From contig NZ_JACIJG010000008.1 of NCBI RefSeq assembly GCF_014199265.1, positions 62,001 to 126,000 on the forward strand: a stretch of 64,000 bases of DNA. Direction: 5' to 3'. The position numbers were made by a program, and so were the translations under genes. The DNA is from Brucella daejeonensis. Lineage in GTDB: Bacteria > Pseudomonadota > Alphaproteobacteria > Rhizobiales > Rhizobiaceae. The notes beneath the pieces were generated by a model. That model saw nothing but the letters and a program-made list of their open reading frames with translations. It searched no databases and was not told the origin of the DNA. Below, piece by piece: positions 8,949 through 18,238 of the stretch (the first letter of the stretch is position 1; the number at the start of each line of letters is the position of its first letter).

Positions 8949-9512
8949 GTGAGCGCACACGACACGGCTGAGCCGACACGGCGTGATTTTTTGTATATTG
9001 CGACGGGGATGGCCGGTGTCGTCGGAGCTGGCGGACTGGCATGGCCGTTTATCGACCAGATGCGTCCGGACGCTTCGACACTCGCGGCTGCTTCCATCGA
9101 AGTTGATGTTTCCTCGCTTGGCGAAGGCGCATCGTTAACCGTCAAATGGCGCGGCAAGCCGGTGTTCATCCGCAACCGCTCCGCCAAGGAAGTCGAAGAC
9201 GCCAAGGCGACCGCTCTCGGCGATCTGAAAGACCCGAACGCGCGCAATGCCAACCTTGCTTCGGACGCCGAGGCGACCGATCTTGCCCGCTCCGCCGGCG
9301 AGGGCAAGGAAAACTGGCTGGTCATGGTCGGCGTCTGCACCCATCTGGGCTGCGTGCCGCTCGGTGAAGCCGGTTCGTTCGGTGGCTGGTTCTGCCCATG
9401 CCATGGCTCGACCTACGACACGGCCGGTCGTATCCGCAGCGGCCCGGCGCCGGAAAACATGGCGATTCCGCAATATGCGTTCACTTCCGATACGGTCATC
9501 AGGATCGGCTAA
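8949..9512 (+). CDS. petA: Ubiquinol-cytochrome c reductase, Rieske iron-sulfur subunit
   Basis: This is the Rieske 2Fe-2S subunit of the cytochrome bc1 complex, which passes electrons from ubiquinol to cytochrome c1. The cluster motifs are complete: CTHLGC at 130-135 and CPCHGS at 149-154. A twin-arginine signal-anchor (R11 R12 DFL followed by a hydrophobic helix) inserts it from the cytoplasm by the Tat route. The GTG start is preceded by AAAAGGA at eight bases and gives the usual N-terminus; a TTG six codons earlier is less likely. It is the first gene of petABC. Confidence 0.95.
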   Translation: MSAHDTAEPTRRDFLYIATGMAGVVGAGGLAWPFIDQMRPDASTLAAASIEVDVSSLGEGASLTVKWRGKPVFIRNRSAKEVEDAKATALGDLKDPNARNANLASDAEATDLARSAGEGKENWLVMVGVCTHLGCVPLGEAGSFGGWFCPCHGSTYDTAGRIRSGPAPENMAIPQYAFTSDTVIRIG

Positions 9513-9535
9513 AACAGGTCTTGGGGAGAGAGAAT

Positions 9536-10822
9536 ATGAGTGCTGGACACTCCACATATACGCCGAAGACCGGCATCGAGAAATGGGTGGACGATCGGCT
9601 TCCTCTGCCGCGTCTCGTCTATGATTCCTTCGTGGCCTATCCGACGCCGCGTAACCTGAACTATATGTACACCTTTGGTGGCATTCTGAGCTTCATGCTC
9701 ATTTCGCAGCTCATTACCGGCATCGTGCTGGCAATGCATTATGCCGCGGATACGGGTATCGCGTTCACTTCGGTCGAAAAGATCATGCGCGATGTCAATT
9801 CCGGCTGGCTGCTGCGCTACATGCACTCCAACGGTGCCTCCTTCTTCTTCATTGCCGTCTATATGCACATCGCCCGCGGCCTCTATTACGGCTCCTACAA
9901 GGCGCCGCGCGAGCTTCTGTGGATTCTCGGCGTGGTGATCTTCCTTCTCATGATGGCGACCGCCTTCATGGGCTATGTGCTGCCATGGGGCCAGATGTCC
10001 TTCTGGGGCGCGACCGTGATCACCGGCTTCTTCACGGCTTTCCCGATCATCGGCGAGCCGATCCAGCAGCTCCTGCTCGGCGGTTTCGCGGTCGATAATC
10101 CGACCCTCAACCGCTTCTTCTCGCTGCATTATCTGCTGCCGTTCATGATTGCGGGCGTTGTGATCCTGCACGTCTGGGCGCTGCATGTGACGGGCCAGAC
10201 CAATCCGACCGGCATCGAAGTGAAGTCGAAGACCGACACGCTTCCGTTCACGCCCTATGCGACCATCAAGGACGCTTTCGGCGCGCTCGTCTTCTTCGTG
10301 ATCTTCGCCTATTTCGTCTTCTACATGCCGAACTTCCTCGGCCACCCGGATAACTATATCCCGGCCGATTCCCTGAAGACGCCCGCTCACATCGTTCCTG
10401 AATGGTACTTCCTGCCGTTCTACGCGATGCTGCGCGCCATCACCTTCAACATCGGCCCGATCGACTCGAAGCTCGGCGGCGTTCTGACCATGTTCGGTTC
10501 GATTGCCATCCTCTTCCTGGTGCCGTGGCTCGACACGTCGAAGGTTCGTTCGGCTGTCTATCGTCCGTGGTTCAAGCTGTTCTTCTGGCTGTTCGTGATC
10601 AACGCCATCTTCCTCGGATGGCTGGGTTCGCGCCCGGCTGAAGGCTCCTACGTCTTCATGGCGCAGATGGGAACGCTCTACTACTTCGCGTTCTTCATCG
10701 TCATCATGCCGGTCATCGGCCTGATCGAAGCGCCGAAGCGCCTGCCGAACTCGATTACCGAGGCCGTGCTGGAAAAGAGCGAAGGCAAGGCCGAGATTGC
10801 CCCCGTGGAAATCAACGGCTGA
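9536..10822 (+). CDS. petB: Cytochrome b of the bc1 complex
   Basis: The 428-residue integral membrane protein carries the two b hemes and the ubiquinol oxidation and reduction sites. Eight hydrophobic spans are visible. Recognisable segments are [20 protein letters not shown] near residues 85-104, [12 protein letters not shown], the Qo-site [14 protein letters not shown] near 289-302 and [20 protein letters not shown] near 141-160. GGGGAGAGAG precedes the ATG, which lies 23 bases after petA. The length fits the separate cytochrome b of rhizobia, not a b-c1 fusion. Confidence 0.96.
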   Translation: MSAGHSTYTPKTGIEKWVDDRLPLPRLVYDSFVAYPTPRNLNYMYTFGGILSFMLISQLITGIVLAMHYAADTGIAFTSVEKIMRDVNSGWLLRYMHSNGASFFFIAVYMHIARGLYYGSYKAPRELLWILGVVIFLLMMATAFMGYVLPWGQMSFWGATVITGFFTAFPIIGEPIQQLLLGGFAVDNPTLNRFFSLHYLLPFMIAGVVILHVWALHVTGQTNPTGIEVKSKTDTLPFTPYATIKDAFGALVFFVIFAYFVFYMPNFLGHPDNYIPADSLKTPAHIVPEWYFLPFYAMLRAITFNIGPIDSKLGGVLTMFGSIAILFLVPWLDTSKVRSAVYRPWFKLFFWLFVINAIFLGWLGSRPAEGSYVFMAQMGTLYYFAFFIVIMPVIGLIEAPKRLPNSITEAVLEKSEGKAEIAPVEING

Positions 10823-10850
10823 ACCGGCGAGAGATATGAAGGACGTAACG

Positions 10851-11738
10851 ATGAAAAACATCCTCAAGAACTTCGCTGCCTTCGGTATCGCTCCGCTGGT
10901 CGCGCTGGGTATCGCCATGGGCGGCACAATGGGCGGTGCCTCAGCGCAGGAGGGCGAACATGCGGCAGCGGAGCCGACGCATTTTCCGATCCACCATCCC
11001 AAGCAGGAATCGTGGAGCTTTGCCGGTCCGTTCGGCACCTATGACAAGGGACAGCTCCAGCGCGGCCTGAAGGTCTACAAGGAAGTCTGCTCGGCTTGTC
11101 ATTCGATGAACCTCGTGGCCTTCCGTACGCTGGAAGGCCTCGGTTACACGCCGGAACAGGTCAAGGCGCTCGCCGGCGAATATGAAGTGGAAGACGGCCC
11201 GAACGCCGACGGTGAGATGTTCACCCGCAAGGCCCTGCCGACGGATCACTTCCCGTCGCCATATCCGAACCCGGCTGCGGCCGCGGCGGCAAATAATGGC
11301 GCTGCTCCGCCCGACTTCTCGCTGATCGCCAAGGCGCGTGCGGTGGAGCGTGGGTTCCCGCAGTTCGTTTTCGATATATTCACCCAGTATAACGAAGGCG
11401 GACCGGATTATATCCATTCGCTGCTGACCGGCTTCGACGAACAGCCGCCTGCGGGTATGGAGATTGCCGAAGGTACGCATTACAATCCGTACTTCATTTC
11501 GGCAAAGGCTCTCGCAATGGCGCCGCCCCTGAGCGACGATCAGGTCACCTATGACGACGGTGCGCCGCAGACGGTGGATCAGTATGCGCGCGACGTTTCG
11601 GCTTTCCTGATGTGGGCAGCGGAACCGCACCTCGAAGATCGCAAGAGAACCGGTTTCCGGGTCATCATTTTCCTGATCCTCTTTGCGGGTCTGGTCTATG
11701 TCGCCAAGCGTTCGGTCTGGTCCAATGTGAAGCACTGA
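10851..11738 (+). CDS. petC: Cytochrome c1 of the bc1 complex
   Basis: The 295-residue membrane-anchored c-type cytochrome has the heme attachment site CSACH (80-84) and a probable axial Met223 in LAMAPPL. An N-terminal signal peptide (about 1-32, ending GGASA) sends it to the periplasm and a C-terminal helix (about 270-286) anchors it. AAGGAC lies eight bases before the chosen ATG; another in-frame ATG at 10836 would add five residues. It closes the petABC operon and is followed by a strong terminator. Confidence 0.95.
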   Translation: MKNILKNFAAFGIAPLVALGIAMGGTMGGASAQEGEHAAAEPTHFPIHHPKQESWSFAGPFGTYDKGQLQRGLKVYKEVCSACHSMNLVAFRTLEGLGYTPEQVKALAGEYEVEDGPNADGEMFTRKALPTDHFPSPYPNPAAAAAANNGAAPPDFSLIAKARAVERGFPQFVFDIFTQYNEGGPDYIHSLLTGFDEQPPAGMEIAEGTHYNPYFISAKALAMAPPLSDDQVTYDDGAPQTVDQYARDVSAFLMWAAEPHLEDRKRTGFRVIIFLILFAGLVYVAKRSVWSNVKH

Positions 11739-11753
11739 TCGCTGGATCAAGTT

Positions 11754-11787
11754 TGAAAAAATGGGCGCCTCCGGCGCCCATTTTTTT
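11754..11787 (+). terminator. Terminator of petABC
   Basis: AAAAAATGGGCGCC, a short TCC loop and GGCGCCCATTTTTTT make a perfect hairpin with a U tract 16 bases after petC. Confidence 0.92.
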
Positions 11788-12107
11788 GCGTGTCGCTTGC
11801 ACGGGAATCGTCGCAAACGTGCAAAATGAGGTGTTTGCCGCAAAAAAGCCATGAAATTGTCCGTCTTTCGCCACGAGTTTTATGGCAGAAACGGGCAGTT
11901 TTCTTTGCAATCGGCGCTTTTCCGGGTGTAAAGGATGCAGGCCGCGCATTTGCCTTAATTGCCCGGAGGGCGTTTCGATCCTGTTCGATCGGACCGCCGC
12001 TCCCCCTCTCTATCTCAACGCGCATCCTGCCCGAAAACCGTTTGGCGCTTTTCGGGATGCGCTCAAGACCGGCCCGTCGACGGCAGGCCGCTTCGAAAGG
12101 ACCGAAA
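11788..12107. other. Intergenic region between petC and apt
   Basis: This 320-base stretch has no supported gene. It presumably holds the apt promoter and leader. The apt frame remains open upstream to about 11790, but that upstream part lacks family sequence. Confidence 0.45.
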
Positions 12108-12653
12108 ATGGAATCCGGATTTAAAGCCAGTTTGAAGGATGCGATTCGCACCATTCCGGATTACCCGAAACCCGGCGTCCAGTTCCGCGACGTGACCACG
12201 CTGATGGGCGACCCGCAGGCATTCCGCCGCGCCGTGGACGAACTGGTCTATCCGTATGCGGGCAACCGGATCGACAAGGTCGCCGGTATCGAGGCGCGCG
12301 GCTTCATTCTGGGCGGCGCGATTGCGCACCAGCTTTCGGCGGGTTTCGTGCCTATTCGCAAGAAGGGCAAGCTGCCGCGCGATACGGTGCGCATCGCCTA
12401 TAGTCTCGAATACGGTATCGACGAGATGGAGATGCACCGCGACGCCATCGAAAAGGGCGAGCGTATCATTCTGGTTGACGATCTGATTGCGACCGGCGGA
12501 ACCGCGGAAGCCGCCGCCAAGCTCCTGCTCCAGATGGGGGCGGAGATCGTGGCCGCCTGCTTCATCATCGATTTGCCGGATCTGGGCGGCCGCAAGAGGC
12601 TGGAGGCGCTTGGCGTGCCAGTGCGCACGCTTGTCTCCTTTGAAGGCGACTGA
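12108..12653 (+). CDS. apt: Adenine phosphoribosyltransferase
   Basis: Apt joins adenine and PRPP to give AMP in purine salvage. The 181-residue protein has the PRPP-binding motif [13 protein letters not shown] (121-133), the family segment [17 protein letters not shown] (18-34) and [11 protein letters not shown] (60-70). The start is the ATG that gives the usual N-terminus; GAAAGGACC lies just upstream. Its substrate PRPP is made by Prs, encoded 7 kb downstream. Confidence 0.95.
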   Translation: MESGFKASLKDAIRTIPDYPKPGVQFRDVTTLMGDPQAFRRAVDELVYPYAGNRIDKVAGIEARGFILGGAIAHQLSAGFVPIRKKGKLPRDTVRIAYSLEYGIDEMEMHRDAIEKGERIILVDDLIATGGTAEAAAKLLLQMGAEIVAACFIIDLPDLGGRKRLEALGVPVRTLVSFEGD

Positions 12654-12671
12654 AGTCTTGAAACTGCCAGT

Positions 12672-12706
12672 AAAAAGCCCGGAGCATCGGCTCCGGGCTT
12701 TTTTTA
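12672..12706. terminator. Bidirectional terminator between apt and the MaoC genes
   Basis: AAAAAGCCCGGAGC, an ATC loop and GGCTCCGGGCTTTTTTT form a long hairpin with A and T tails. It overlaps the 3' end of the convergent MaoC gene. Confidence 0.9.
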
Positions 12707-13183
12707 TTCGGATTTCGGCGGCAGTTTCACCATCGCCGCATTGTCGAAGGACAGCACTTCCTCGCCATTCTGGTTATGGGCGGTCGACGTCATGGAGAGC
12801 ATCGACCAGCCGGGCCGGGAGGCGAGGGGGCGGATCGAGCGGACGACGCGCCGGTAGGTGATGGTGTCGCCTGCAAAGACTGGCTTCGACCATTTGAGGT
12901 TTTCGAAGCCGGGCGAGGGGCCGAAAGCCGGGGGCGTCTCGCCGCGCTCCAGCATCTCCTTCGTCGCCCGGACGATGGAGGCGACGTTGAGCTTCATGAA
13001 GACTGCGGTGGTATGCCAGCCGGAGGCACAAAGCCCGCCGAAGACGCTCTTCTTTGCTGCTTCGGCATCCAGATGGAACGGCTGCGGATCGTATTTCCTT
13101 GCGAATGCGATGATGTCGTCGGCGGTGAAGAGGTGGCTGCCGATGACGAGGTCTTGCCCGAGATTGTCTTCGAGAAAACTCAT
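12704..13183 (-). CDS. MaoC-like hot-dog dehydratase (second of a tandem pair)
   Basis: The 159-residue single-domain hot-dog protein has the hydratase motif YDPQPFHLDAEAAK (residues about 31-44), whose Asp and His are the usual catalytic pair, then GLCASGWHTTAVFM. MaoC-type enzymes hydrate trans-2-enoyl thioesters. Its ATG overlaps the stop of the upstream MaoC gene (ATGA), so they are translationally coupled and may form a heterodimer. No substrate can be assigned. Confidence 0.85.
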   Translation of the reverse strand: MSFLEDNLGQDLVIGSHLFTADDIIAFARKYDPQPFHLDAEAAKKSVFGGLCASGWHTTAVFMKLNVASIVRATKEMLERGETPPAFGPSPGFENLKWSKPVFAGDTITYRRVVRSIRPLASRPGWSMLSMTSTAHNQNGEEVLSFDNAAMVKLPPKSE

Positions 13184-13665
13184 GCTGCACCTCCCGCCGA
13201 TACGGACGGATCGCGGCGCAGCATCATGCAGGGGTGCTGCATTTCGCAGACGCTTTCGCCACGCTGATTGAACAGTTCGTGATGGAAGGTGACCAGTCCG
13301 ATTGCCGGGCGGGATTTCGAAACACGACGGTCCTTGACGGTCGTCACGCCGTTCAGCGTGTCGCCCGCCAGGACAGGCCGTTTCCAGCGCGTGAACTCGA
13401 CGCCGGGGCCGCCTTGCGAGGTGGAATTGGTGAGATAGGCATCGCAGACCAGCCGCATGATGAGTGACGCCGTGTGCCAGCCGGATGCCGCCAGCCCGCC
13501 AAGAACGCTCGCCTTGCCCGCTTCCTCGTCCAGATGAAAGGGCTGCGGATCGAACTGGCTGGCAAATTCGATGATCTCGTCCTTGCTGATCGTGTGAGGA
13601 CCGAAGGGAAGAGTCTTTCCCGGCTCCATGTCCTCATAGGCATATTTCGGCAGAGGCTCGCTCAC
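13180..13665 (-). CDS. MaoC-like hot-dog dehydratase (first of a tandem pair)
   Basis: The 161-residue product carries the same hydratase motif as its neighbour: FDPQPFHLDEEAGKASVLGG, then GLAASGWHTASLIMRL. A GTG start is chosen because GGAGGAG lies about eight bases upstream; an ATG 20 codons earlier lacks a site and runs back into the space after ychF. The two copies are clearly paralogous. The pair follows ychF on the same strand. Confidence 0.84.
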   Translation of the reverse strand: MSEPLPKYAYEDMEPGKTLPFGPHTISKDEIIEFASQFDPQPFHLDEEAGKASVLGGLAASGWHTASLIMRLVCDAYLTNSTSQGGPGVEFTRWKRPVLAGDTLNGVTTVKDRRVSKSRPAIGLVTFHHELFNQRGESVCEMQHPCMMLRRDPSVSAGGAA

Positions 13666-13729
13666 CCTCAATCTCCTCCAAATCTGTTTGAAAGCAAATG
13701 GGCCACCGTTTTGCGGTGGCCTCATCGTA

Positions 13730-14833
13730 TCAGGTGTTGAAGCGGAACAGCATCACATCGCCGTCCTGGACGACGTATTCCTTGCCTTCGTCCCTGGCCT
13801 TGCCGGCCTCTTTCGCACCCACTTCGCCATTATATTTGACGTAATCCTCATAGGCGATGGTCTGGGCGCGGATGAAGCCGCGCTCGAAATCGGTGTGGAT
13901 CACGCCTGCCGCCGCAGGGGCCTTGGTGCCGCGCTTGATGGTCCAGGCGCGGGTTTCCTTCGGTCCGGCGGTGAAATAGGTGATGAGGTCGAGAAGCGTG
14001 TAGCCAGCGCGGATCAGGCGGTCGAGGCCCGGTTCCTCAAGGTCCATGCTTTCCAGATATTCCCTGGCTTCCTCATCGGGAAGCTGGGCGACTTCAGCCT
14101 CAATGGCAGCGGAAATGATGACCGTCTGCGCACCCTGTTCCTCGGCCATCTTATCGACAGCGGCACTATATTCGTTGCCCTTGGCGGCATCGCTTTCGGC
14201 GACGTTGCACACATAGAGCACGGGCTTCGAGGTCAGAAGGTTGAGGCCCTTCAGCGTCAGCAGATCCTCGGGCGAAATATCCTTCAGCATCAGGCGCACG
14301 GGCTGGCCGTTCTGGAGCAGTTCGAGCGCGGCTTCCATCACCGGCAGGACGGTGAGGGCTTCCTTGTCCTTGCCGGTTGCGCGCTTGCGCATCTGCACGA
14401 TGCGGCGCTCGATGCTTTCGAGGTCGGACAGCATGAGTTCCGTTTCGACCGTCTGGGCGTCCGATACGGGATCGATGCGGCCTTCGACATGGGTGATGTC
14501 ATCGTCTTCGAAGCAGCGCAGCACATGCACGATGGCATCGACTTCGCGGATATTGGCGAGAAACTGGTTGCCCAGCCCTTCGCCCTTGGATGCGCCGCGC
14601 ACGAGGCCCGCAATGTCAACGAAGTTGATACGGGTCGGGATAATTTCCTTCGAGCCTGCAACGCGCGCCACGTCCGACTGGCGTGGATCGGGAACCGCCA
14701 CTTCGCCGGTATTCGGCTCGATGGTGCAAAAAGGATAGTTAGCGGCCTGTGCGGCGGCCGTCTTGGTCAGCGCGTTGAAAAGCGTCGACTTGCCAACATT
14801 GGGCAGGCCGACAATGCCGCATTTGAAACCCAT
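13730..14833 (-). CDS. ychF: Ribosome-binding ATPase/GTPase YchF
   Basis: YchF is a universal Obg-related P-loop ATPase that binds ribosomes and affects stress responses. The 367-residue protein has G1 GLPNVGKST (9-17), G3 DIAGLVRGA near 71-79 and, in place of the GTP-specific NKxD, the family hallmark NVAE (about residue 207), which explains the preference for ATP. A C-terminal TGS domain ends VMLFRFNT. The common rhizobial pth-ychF order is kept, with 89 bases between the genes. Confidence 0.95.
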   Translation of the reverse strand: MGFKCGIVGLPNVGKSTLFNALTKTAAAQAANYPFCTIEPNTGEVAVPDPRQSDVARVAGSKEIIPTRINFVDIAGLVRGASKGEGLGNQFLANIREVDAIVHVLRCFEDDDITHVEGRIDPVSDAQTVETELMLSDLESIERRIVQMRKRATGKDKEALTVLPVMEAALELLQNGQPVRLMLKDISPEDLLTLKGLNLLTSKPVLYVCNVAESDAAKGNEYSAAVDKMAEEQGAQTVIISAAIEAEVAQLPDEEAREYLESMDLEEPGLDRLIRAGYTLLDLITYFTAGPKETRAWTIKRGTKAPAAAGVIHTDFERGFIRAQTIAYEDYVKYNGEVGAKEAGKARDEGKEYVVQDGDVMLFRFNT

Positions 14834-14922
14834 GATCTTACCTGTCTCAATAAAATTCTGTTGTTGTGGCTATGCGTCATAGGACCATGAAGCGTCAAGA
14901 GGCGCGGGGAGGCCCCTTGCGC

Positions 14923-15675
14923 CTAATCCTTTTTGCCCAGGAGCTTTTTGAGCATTTCGGCCATTGGACCGCTTTCGGGAACCTTGACCTGCGGCTTGGC
15001 CGGACGCGCCTGCCTTATATGGCTTTGTGCCTTGGGCGGCGTCTTCTCTGGCGATGCCGGGCTGTTTTTGCTGCCATTCGGGCGCTGATTGCCATCGCCC
15101 ATGGCCAGCGCAACGCGGTTCATGAAGCCATTGTCGTCGCCCCTGGCGAGCATTCCGGCATTATCGGCGATTGCGCCCACAAGCATGTCCAGCCATTCGC
15201 CATCGACCTTGGCAAAATCGCCGAGCACATGGTTGTGCACGAGTTCCTTCGCGCCCGGATGGCCGATGCCGAGCCGCATGCGGCGATAATTCAGGCCGCC
15301 GGGGAAGGACTGCATATGGGCGTCGATGGATTTGATGCCGTTGTGGCCGCCGGAGCCGCCGCCGGTCTTTATGCGCAGCTTGCCGGGGTTGAGGTCCAGT
15401 TCGTCATAGATCACGACGAGATCGGCGGGCGTGAGCTTATAAAAGCGCATGGCCTCGCCTATTGCCTGGCCGGAGAGATTCATGAAGGTCTGCGGCTTGA
15501 CCAGCAGGACCTTTTCGCCGTCGATCACGCCATCGGCGATTTCGGCCTGAAATTTCTTCTGCCAGTTGGAAAAGCGATGGCGGCGGAATATTTCATCCGC
15601 CGCCATGAAACCGATATTGTGTCGGTTATGCGCATATTTGGAGCCCGGATTGCCAAGACCTGCGATGAGCAGCAT
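14923..15675 (-). CDS. pth: Peptidyl-tRNA hydrolase
   Basis: Pth cleaves the ester link of stalled peptidyl-tRNAs and recycles tRNA. The catalytic His19 lies in [10 protein letters not shown], with the substrate-binding asparagines in NPG (9-11) and TFMNLSGQA and the GGSGGHNG loop. At 250 residues it is longer than the typical 190; the extra tail, rich in Lys/Pro/Ser, is a low-complexity extension often seen in this bacterial group. It lies downstream of rplY on the same strand, 29 bases apart. Confidence 0.95.
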   Translation of the reverse strand: MLLIAGLGNPGSKYAHNRHNIGFMAADEIFRRHRFSNWQKKFQAEIADGVIDGEKVLLVKPQTFMNLSGQAIGEAMRFYKLTPADLVVIYDELDLNPGKLRIKTGGGSGGHNGIKSIDAHMQSFPGGLNYRRMRLGIGHPGAKELVHNHVLGDFAKVDGEWLDMLVGAIADNAGMLARGDDNGFMNRVALAMGDGNQRPNGSKNSPASPEKTPPKAQSHIRQARPAKPQVKVPESGPMAEMLKKLLGKKD

Positions 15676-15704
15676 GGTTATTCAGCCCCCATATATGGCA
15701 AGGA

Positions 15705-16328
15705 TTATTCGCCGTCCTTGGCTTCTTCTTCGGCGCCTTCAGCGTTCTCTTCCGACTTCAGGCCGGCAGGGGCAGCGATGGTGGCGATGGTGAAGTCGCG
15801 ATCCTGGATGGCAGGCGTCACGCCCTTCGGCAGCTTGACGGCCGAAATATGGATCGAGTCGCCGACTTCATGGCCGGTCAGATCGATTTCGAGCGCTTCC
15901 GGGATTGCATTGGCCGGAACGATCAGTTCAACGTCGTGACGAACGACATTGAGAACGCCGCCGCGCTTGATGCCGGGAGCTGCTTCTTCGTTCTTGAAGT
16001 GAACCGGAACGTTGACATGAACGACCGACTTCGCGGAAACGCGTAGGAAATCCACATGCTGCGGGAAGTCGCGGACCGGATCGAGCTGGTAGTCCTTCGG
16101 GAGGACCTGAATCTTCTTGCCGTCTACTTCGATCGTGGCAACAGTGGTCTTGAAGCCGCCGCCATGGATCTTGTAGAAAATCTCCTTGTAGGAGACGGCG
16201 ATTACGAGGGGTTCCTGCTTGTCGCCATAGATGACTGCAGGAATCTGGCCGTTGCGACGCAGTTCGCGGGAGGACCCCTTACCAACCCGGGTACGCAGAT
16301 CGGCCTTGAGCACGTAAGACTGGCTCAT
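15705..16328 (-). CDS. rplY: 50S ribosomal protein L25/Ctc
   Basis: The 207-residue two-domain (Ctc/TL5-type) L25 binds 5S rRNA in the large subunit. The N-terminal domain has [20 protein letters not shown] (about 11-30) and [10 protein letters not shown]; the C-terminal domain covers about 95-185 and is followed by an acidic tail rich in Glu. AAAGGAAA sits just upstream of the chosen ATG; an upstream ATG would add 12 unconserved residues. It probably heads an rplY-pth unit. Confidence 0.94.
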   Translation of the reverse strand: MSQSYVLKADLRTRVGKGSSRELRRNGQIPAVIYGDKQEPLVIAVSYKEIFYKIHGGGFKTTVATIEVDGKKIQVLPKDYQLDPVRDFPQHVDFLRVSAKSVVHVNVPVHFKNEEAAPGIKRGGVLNVVRHDVELIVPANAIPEALEIDLTGHEVGDSIHISAVKLPKGVTPAIQDRDFTIATIAAPAGLKSEENAEGAEEEAKDGE

Positions 16329-16613
16329 GGCATTTCCTTTCAATGTTACTGGAGAGTTGCTCACACCGCGCTTGAGAGCTATGCGAACAACATGAAACGG
16401 CCCGTAATGCCTTCACCGGAGGGGAAGACCGGACTGCTTCATTCCACGTTGCCTCCAAGGGTGTCTACGCGGATGGCGGTGCTATAGAGCAAAGGAGGGG
16501 GAAACGCAAGCAACACGGGCGAGTTCTGTGGGCATCGCTCGTTACCGGGTGGCATTGGCGACGGCAAAAATGTTAAGCCGTGCCCGTTCAATCATTTTCC
16601 AAAGGGAAGCGAG

Positions 16614-18158
16614 ATGCAGGTCGGTATCGACATGGGTTCTGTTGCCGCAAGCGGTTCCGCCTCGGCGGCAGCTCTTGGGAGCGGCAAGCAGGCCATGCTT
16701 GATCTTGAAGAGCTTCTCGCCACGCGTCTGCTCGTGCAGGGCAATTCCGGGTCCGGCAAGTCGCATCTTCTGCGCCGTCTTCTGGAACAGAGCGCGCAAT
16801 GGGTGCAGCAATGCATCATTGACCCGGAAGGCGATTTCGTCACGCTTGCCGATCTTTACGGCCATGTGGTCGTCGATGCGGTGCGGTCGGAAGCGGAACT
16901 CACCCGCATTGCAGGGCGCATTCGCCAGCACCGCGTTTCGGTGGTGCTCAATCTGGAAGGGCTGGATGTCGAACAGCAGATGCGTTCGGCGGCGGCGTTT
17001 CTAGGCGGGCTTTTCGATGCGGAGCGCGATTACTGGTATCCGATGCTGGTGGTGGTGGACGAGGCGCAGCTTTTTGCGCCCGCCGCCGCAGGCGAGGTGT
17101 CGGACGAGGCGAGAAAACTCTCCTTGGGTGCGATGACCAATCTCATGTGCCGCGGGCGCAAGCGCGGTCTTGCGGGGGTTATCGCGACGCAGCGTCTGGC
17201 GAAGCTCGCCAAGAACGTGGCTGCGGAAGCTTCCAATTTCCTGATGGGGCGCACATTTCTCGACATCGACATGGCGCGCGCCGCCGATCTTCTCGGCATG
17301 GAGCGCAAGCAGGCCGAAATGTTCCGCGACTTGCAGCGCGGGCATTTCGTGGCGCTGGGACCGGCCTTGTCGCGCCGCCCGCTGCCGATAAAAATCGGCA
17401 AGGTCGAAACTTCTGCGCGCTCGTCTTCGCCAAAGCTGATGCCATTGCCCGACGCGCCGGAAGATGCGCGCGATCTGATTTTCACACCGGCACCGGAGGA
17501 AATCCGCACAGTCGTGCGCCGGACACCGCCACCACCGCCGCCGCCATCCACAGCGGAAATTCTGGCGCAGGTGGCCAAGCCCAAACCGGAGGTTGAACCG
17601 GCGGAAGCGCCGCTGTTTCCCGGCATCGTCGAAGCGGAGCGCGAGGGACTTCTGGAAAAGGTCATGCGCGAGATCGTGGACGACCCGGAAGCGTCGTTCC
17701 GCTCGGTCGCGGTGCTCTATCAGGATTTTCTGGTGCGCTGCCGCATTCATCGTGTTCCGGGCGAGCCACTGGCGTTGCCCGCGTTCCGCCGCAGATTGGC
17801 GGTGGCGCAGGCAAGCATGGAAAGCGATGCGGCGAACACTGAAATCTGGCAACAGGCGCTTGCGCTTTCGGAAAGCCTCACCGACGATGTGCAGGGCGTC
17901 TTCCTGATCGTGGCGCAGGCGGCGGTAACGGGCGCGCCCTGTCCGTCCGATGCGGCTTTGGCGCGCGCCTATGGCACGCATTCGTTCAGCCGCGCGCGGC
18001 GTCTCCTGACTTATTTCGAGGAACGCGGGCTTCTGGTGCTGCGCAACGATTTCAAAGGTATGCGCATCGTCAATTTTCCCGATCTGGGTTGCGAAACCGC
18101 GCCGGGCGATCCCAATGCACCGGACGATATGGCCGAAGAGGGCGCTGCGGCGGAATAA
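16614..18158 (+). CDS. HerA-like (FtsK-superfamily) ATPase, DUF87 type
   Basis: The 514-residue protein has a HerA/DUF87 ATPase core with Walker A GNSGSGKS (43-50), Walker B MLVVVDEAQ (about 144-152) and the downstream CRGRKRGLAGVIATQR segment (about 180-195) typical of HerA hexamers. A proline-rich linker (TPPPPPPPST, about 303-312) joins a C-terminal helical region of about 190 residues that resembles no domain I can name. HerA ATPases usually pump DNA or act with a nuclease such as NurA, but none is encoded next to this one. The gene faces away from rplY and precedes chrA. Confidence 0.8.
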   Translation: MQVGIDMGSVAASGSASAAALGSGKQAMLDLEELLATRLLVQGNSGSGKSHLLRRLLEQSAQWVQQCIIDPEGDFVTLADLYGHVVVDAVRSEAELTRIAGRIRQHRVSVVLNLEGLDVEQQMRSAAAFLGGLFDAERDYWYPMLVVVDEAQLFAPAAAGEVSDEARKLSLGAMTNLMCRGRKRGLAGVIATQRLAKLAKNVAAEASNFLMGRTFLDIDMARAADLLGMERKQAEMFRDLQRGHFVALGPALSRRPLPIKIGKVETSARSSSPKLMPLPDAPEDARDLIFTPAPEEIRTVVRRTPPPPPPPSTAEILAQVAKPKPEVEPAEAPLFPGIVEAEREGLLEKVMREIVDDPEASFRSVAVLYQDFLVRCRIHRVPGEPLALPAFRRRLAVAQASMESDAANTEIWQQALALSESLTDDVQGVFLIVAQAAVTGAPCPSDAALARAYGTHSFSRARRLLTYFEERGLLVLRNDFKGMRIVNFPDLGCETAPGDPNAPDDMAEEGAAAE

Positions 18159-18238
18159 GAAGTGCTTCTGTGCATTTTGTCATGAACCTGTAATGATCAT
18201 CGCGGACTTCTTGCGATGGAATCAATCAGGACGGTCAT

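Noticed and set aside
16329-16613. Possible autoregulatory leader upstream of rplY
   Set aside because: Some hairpins can be drawn, but no conserved L25 or rRNA-like site was recognised, so it is not called as a feature.
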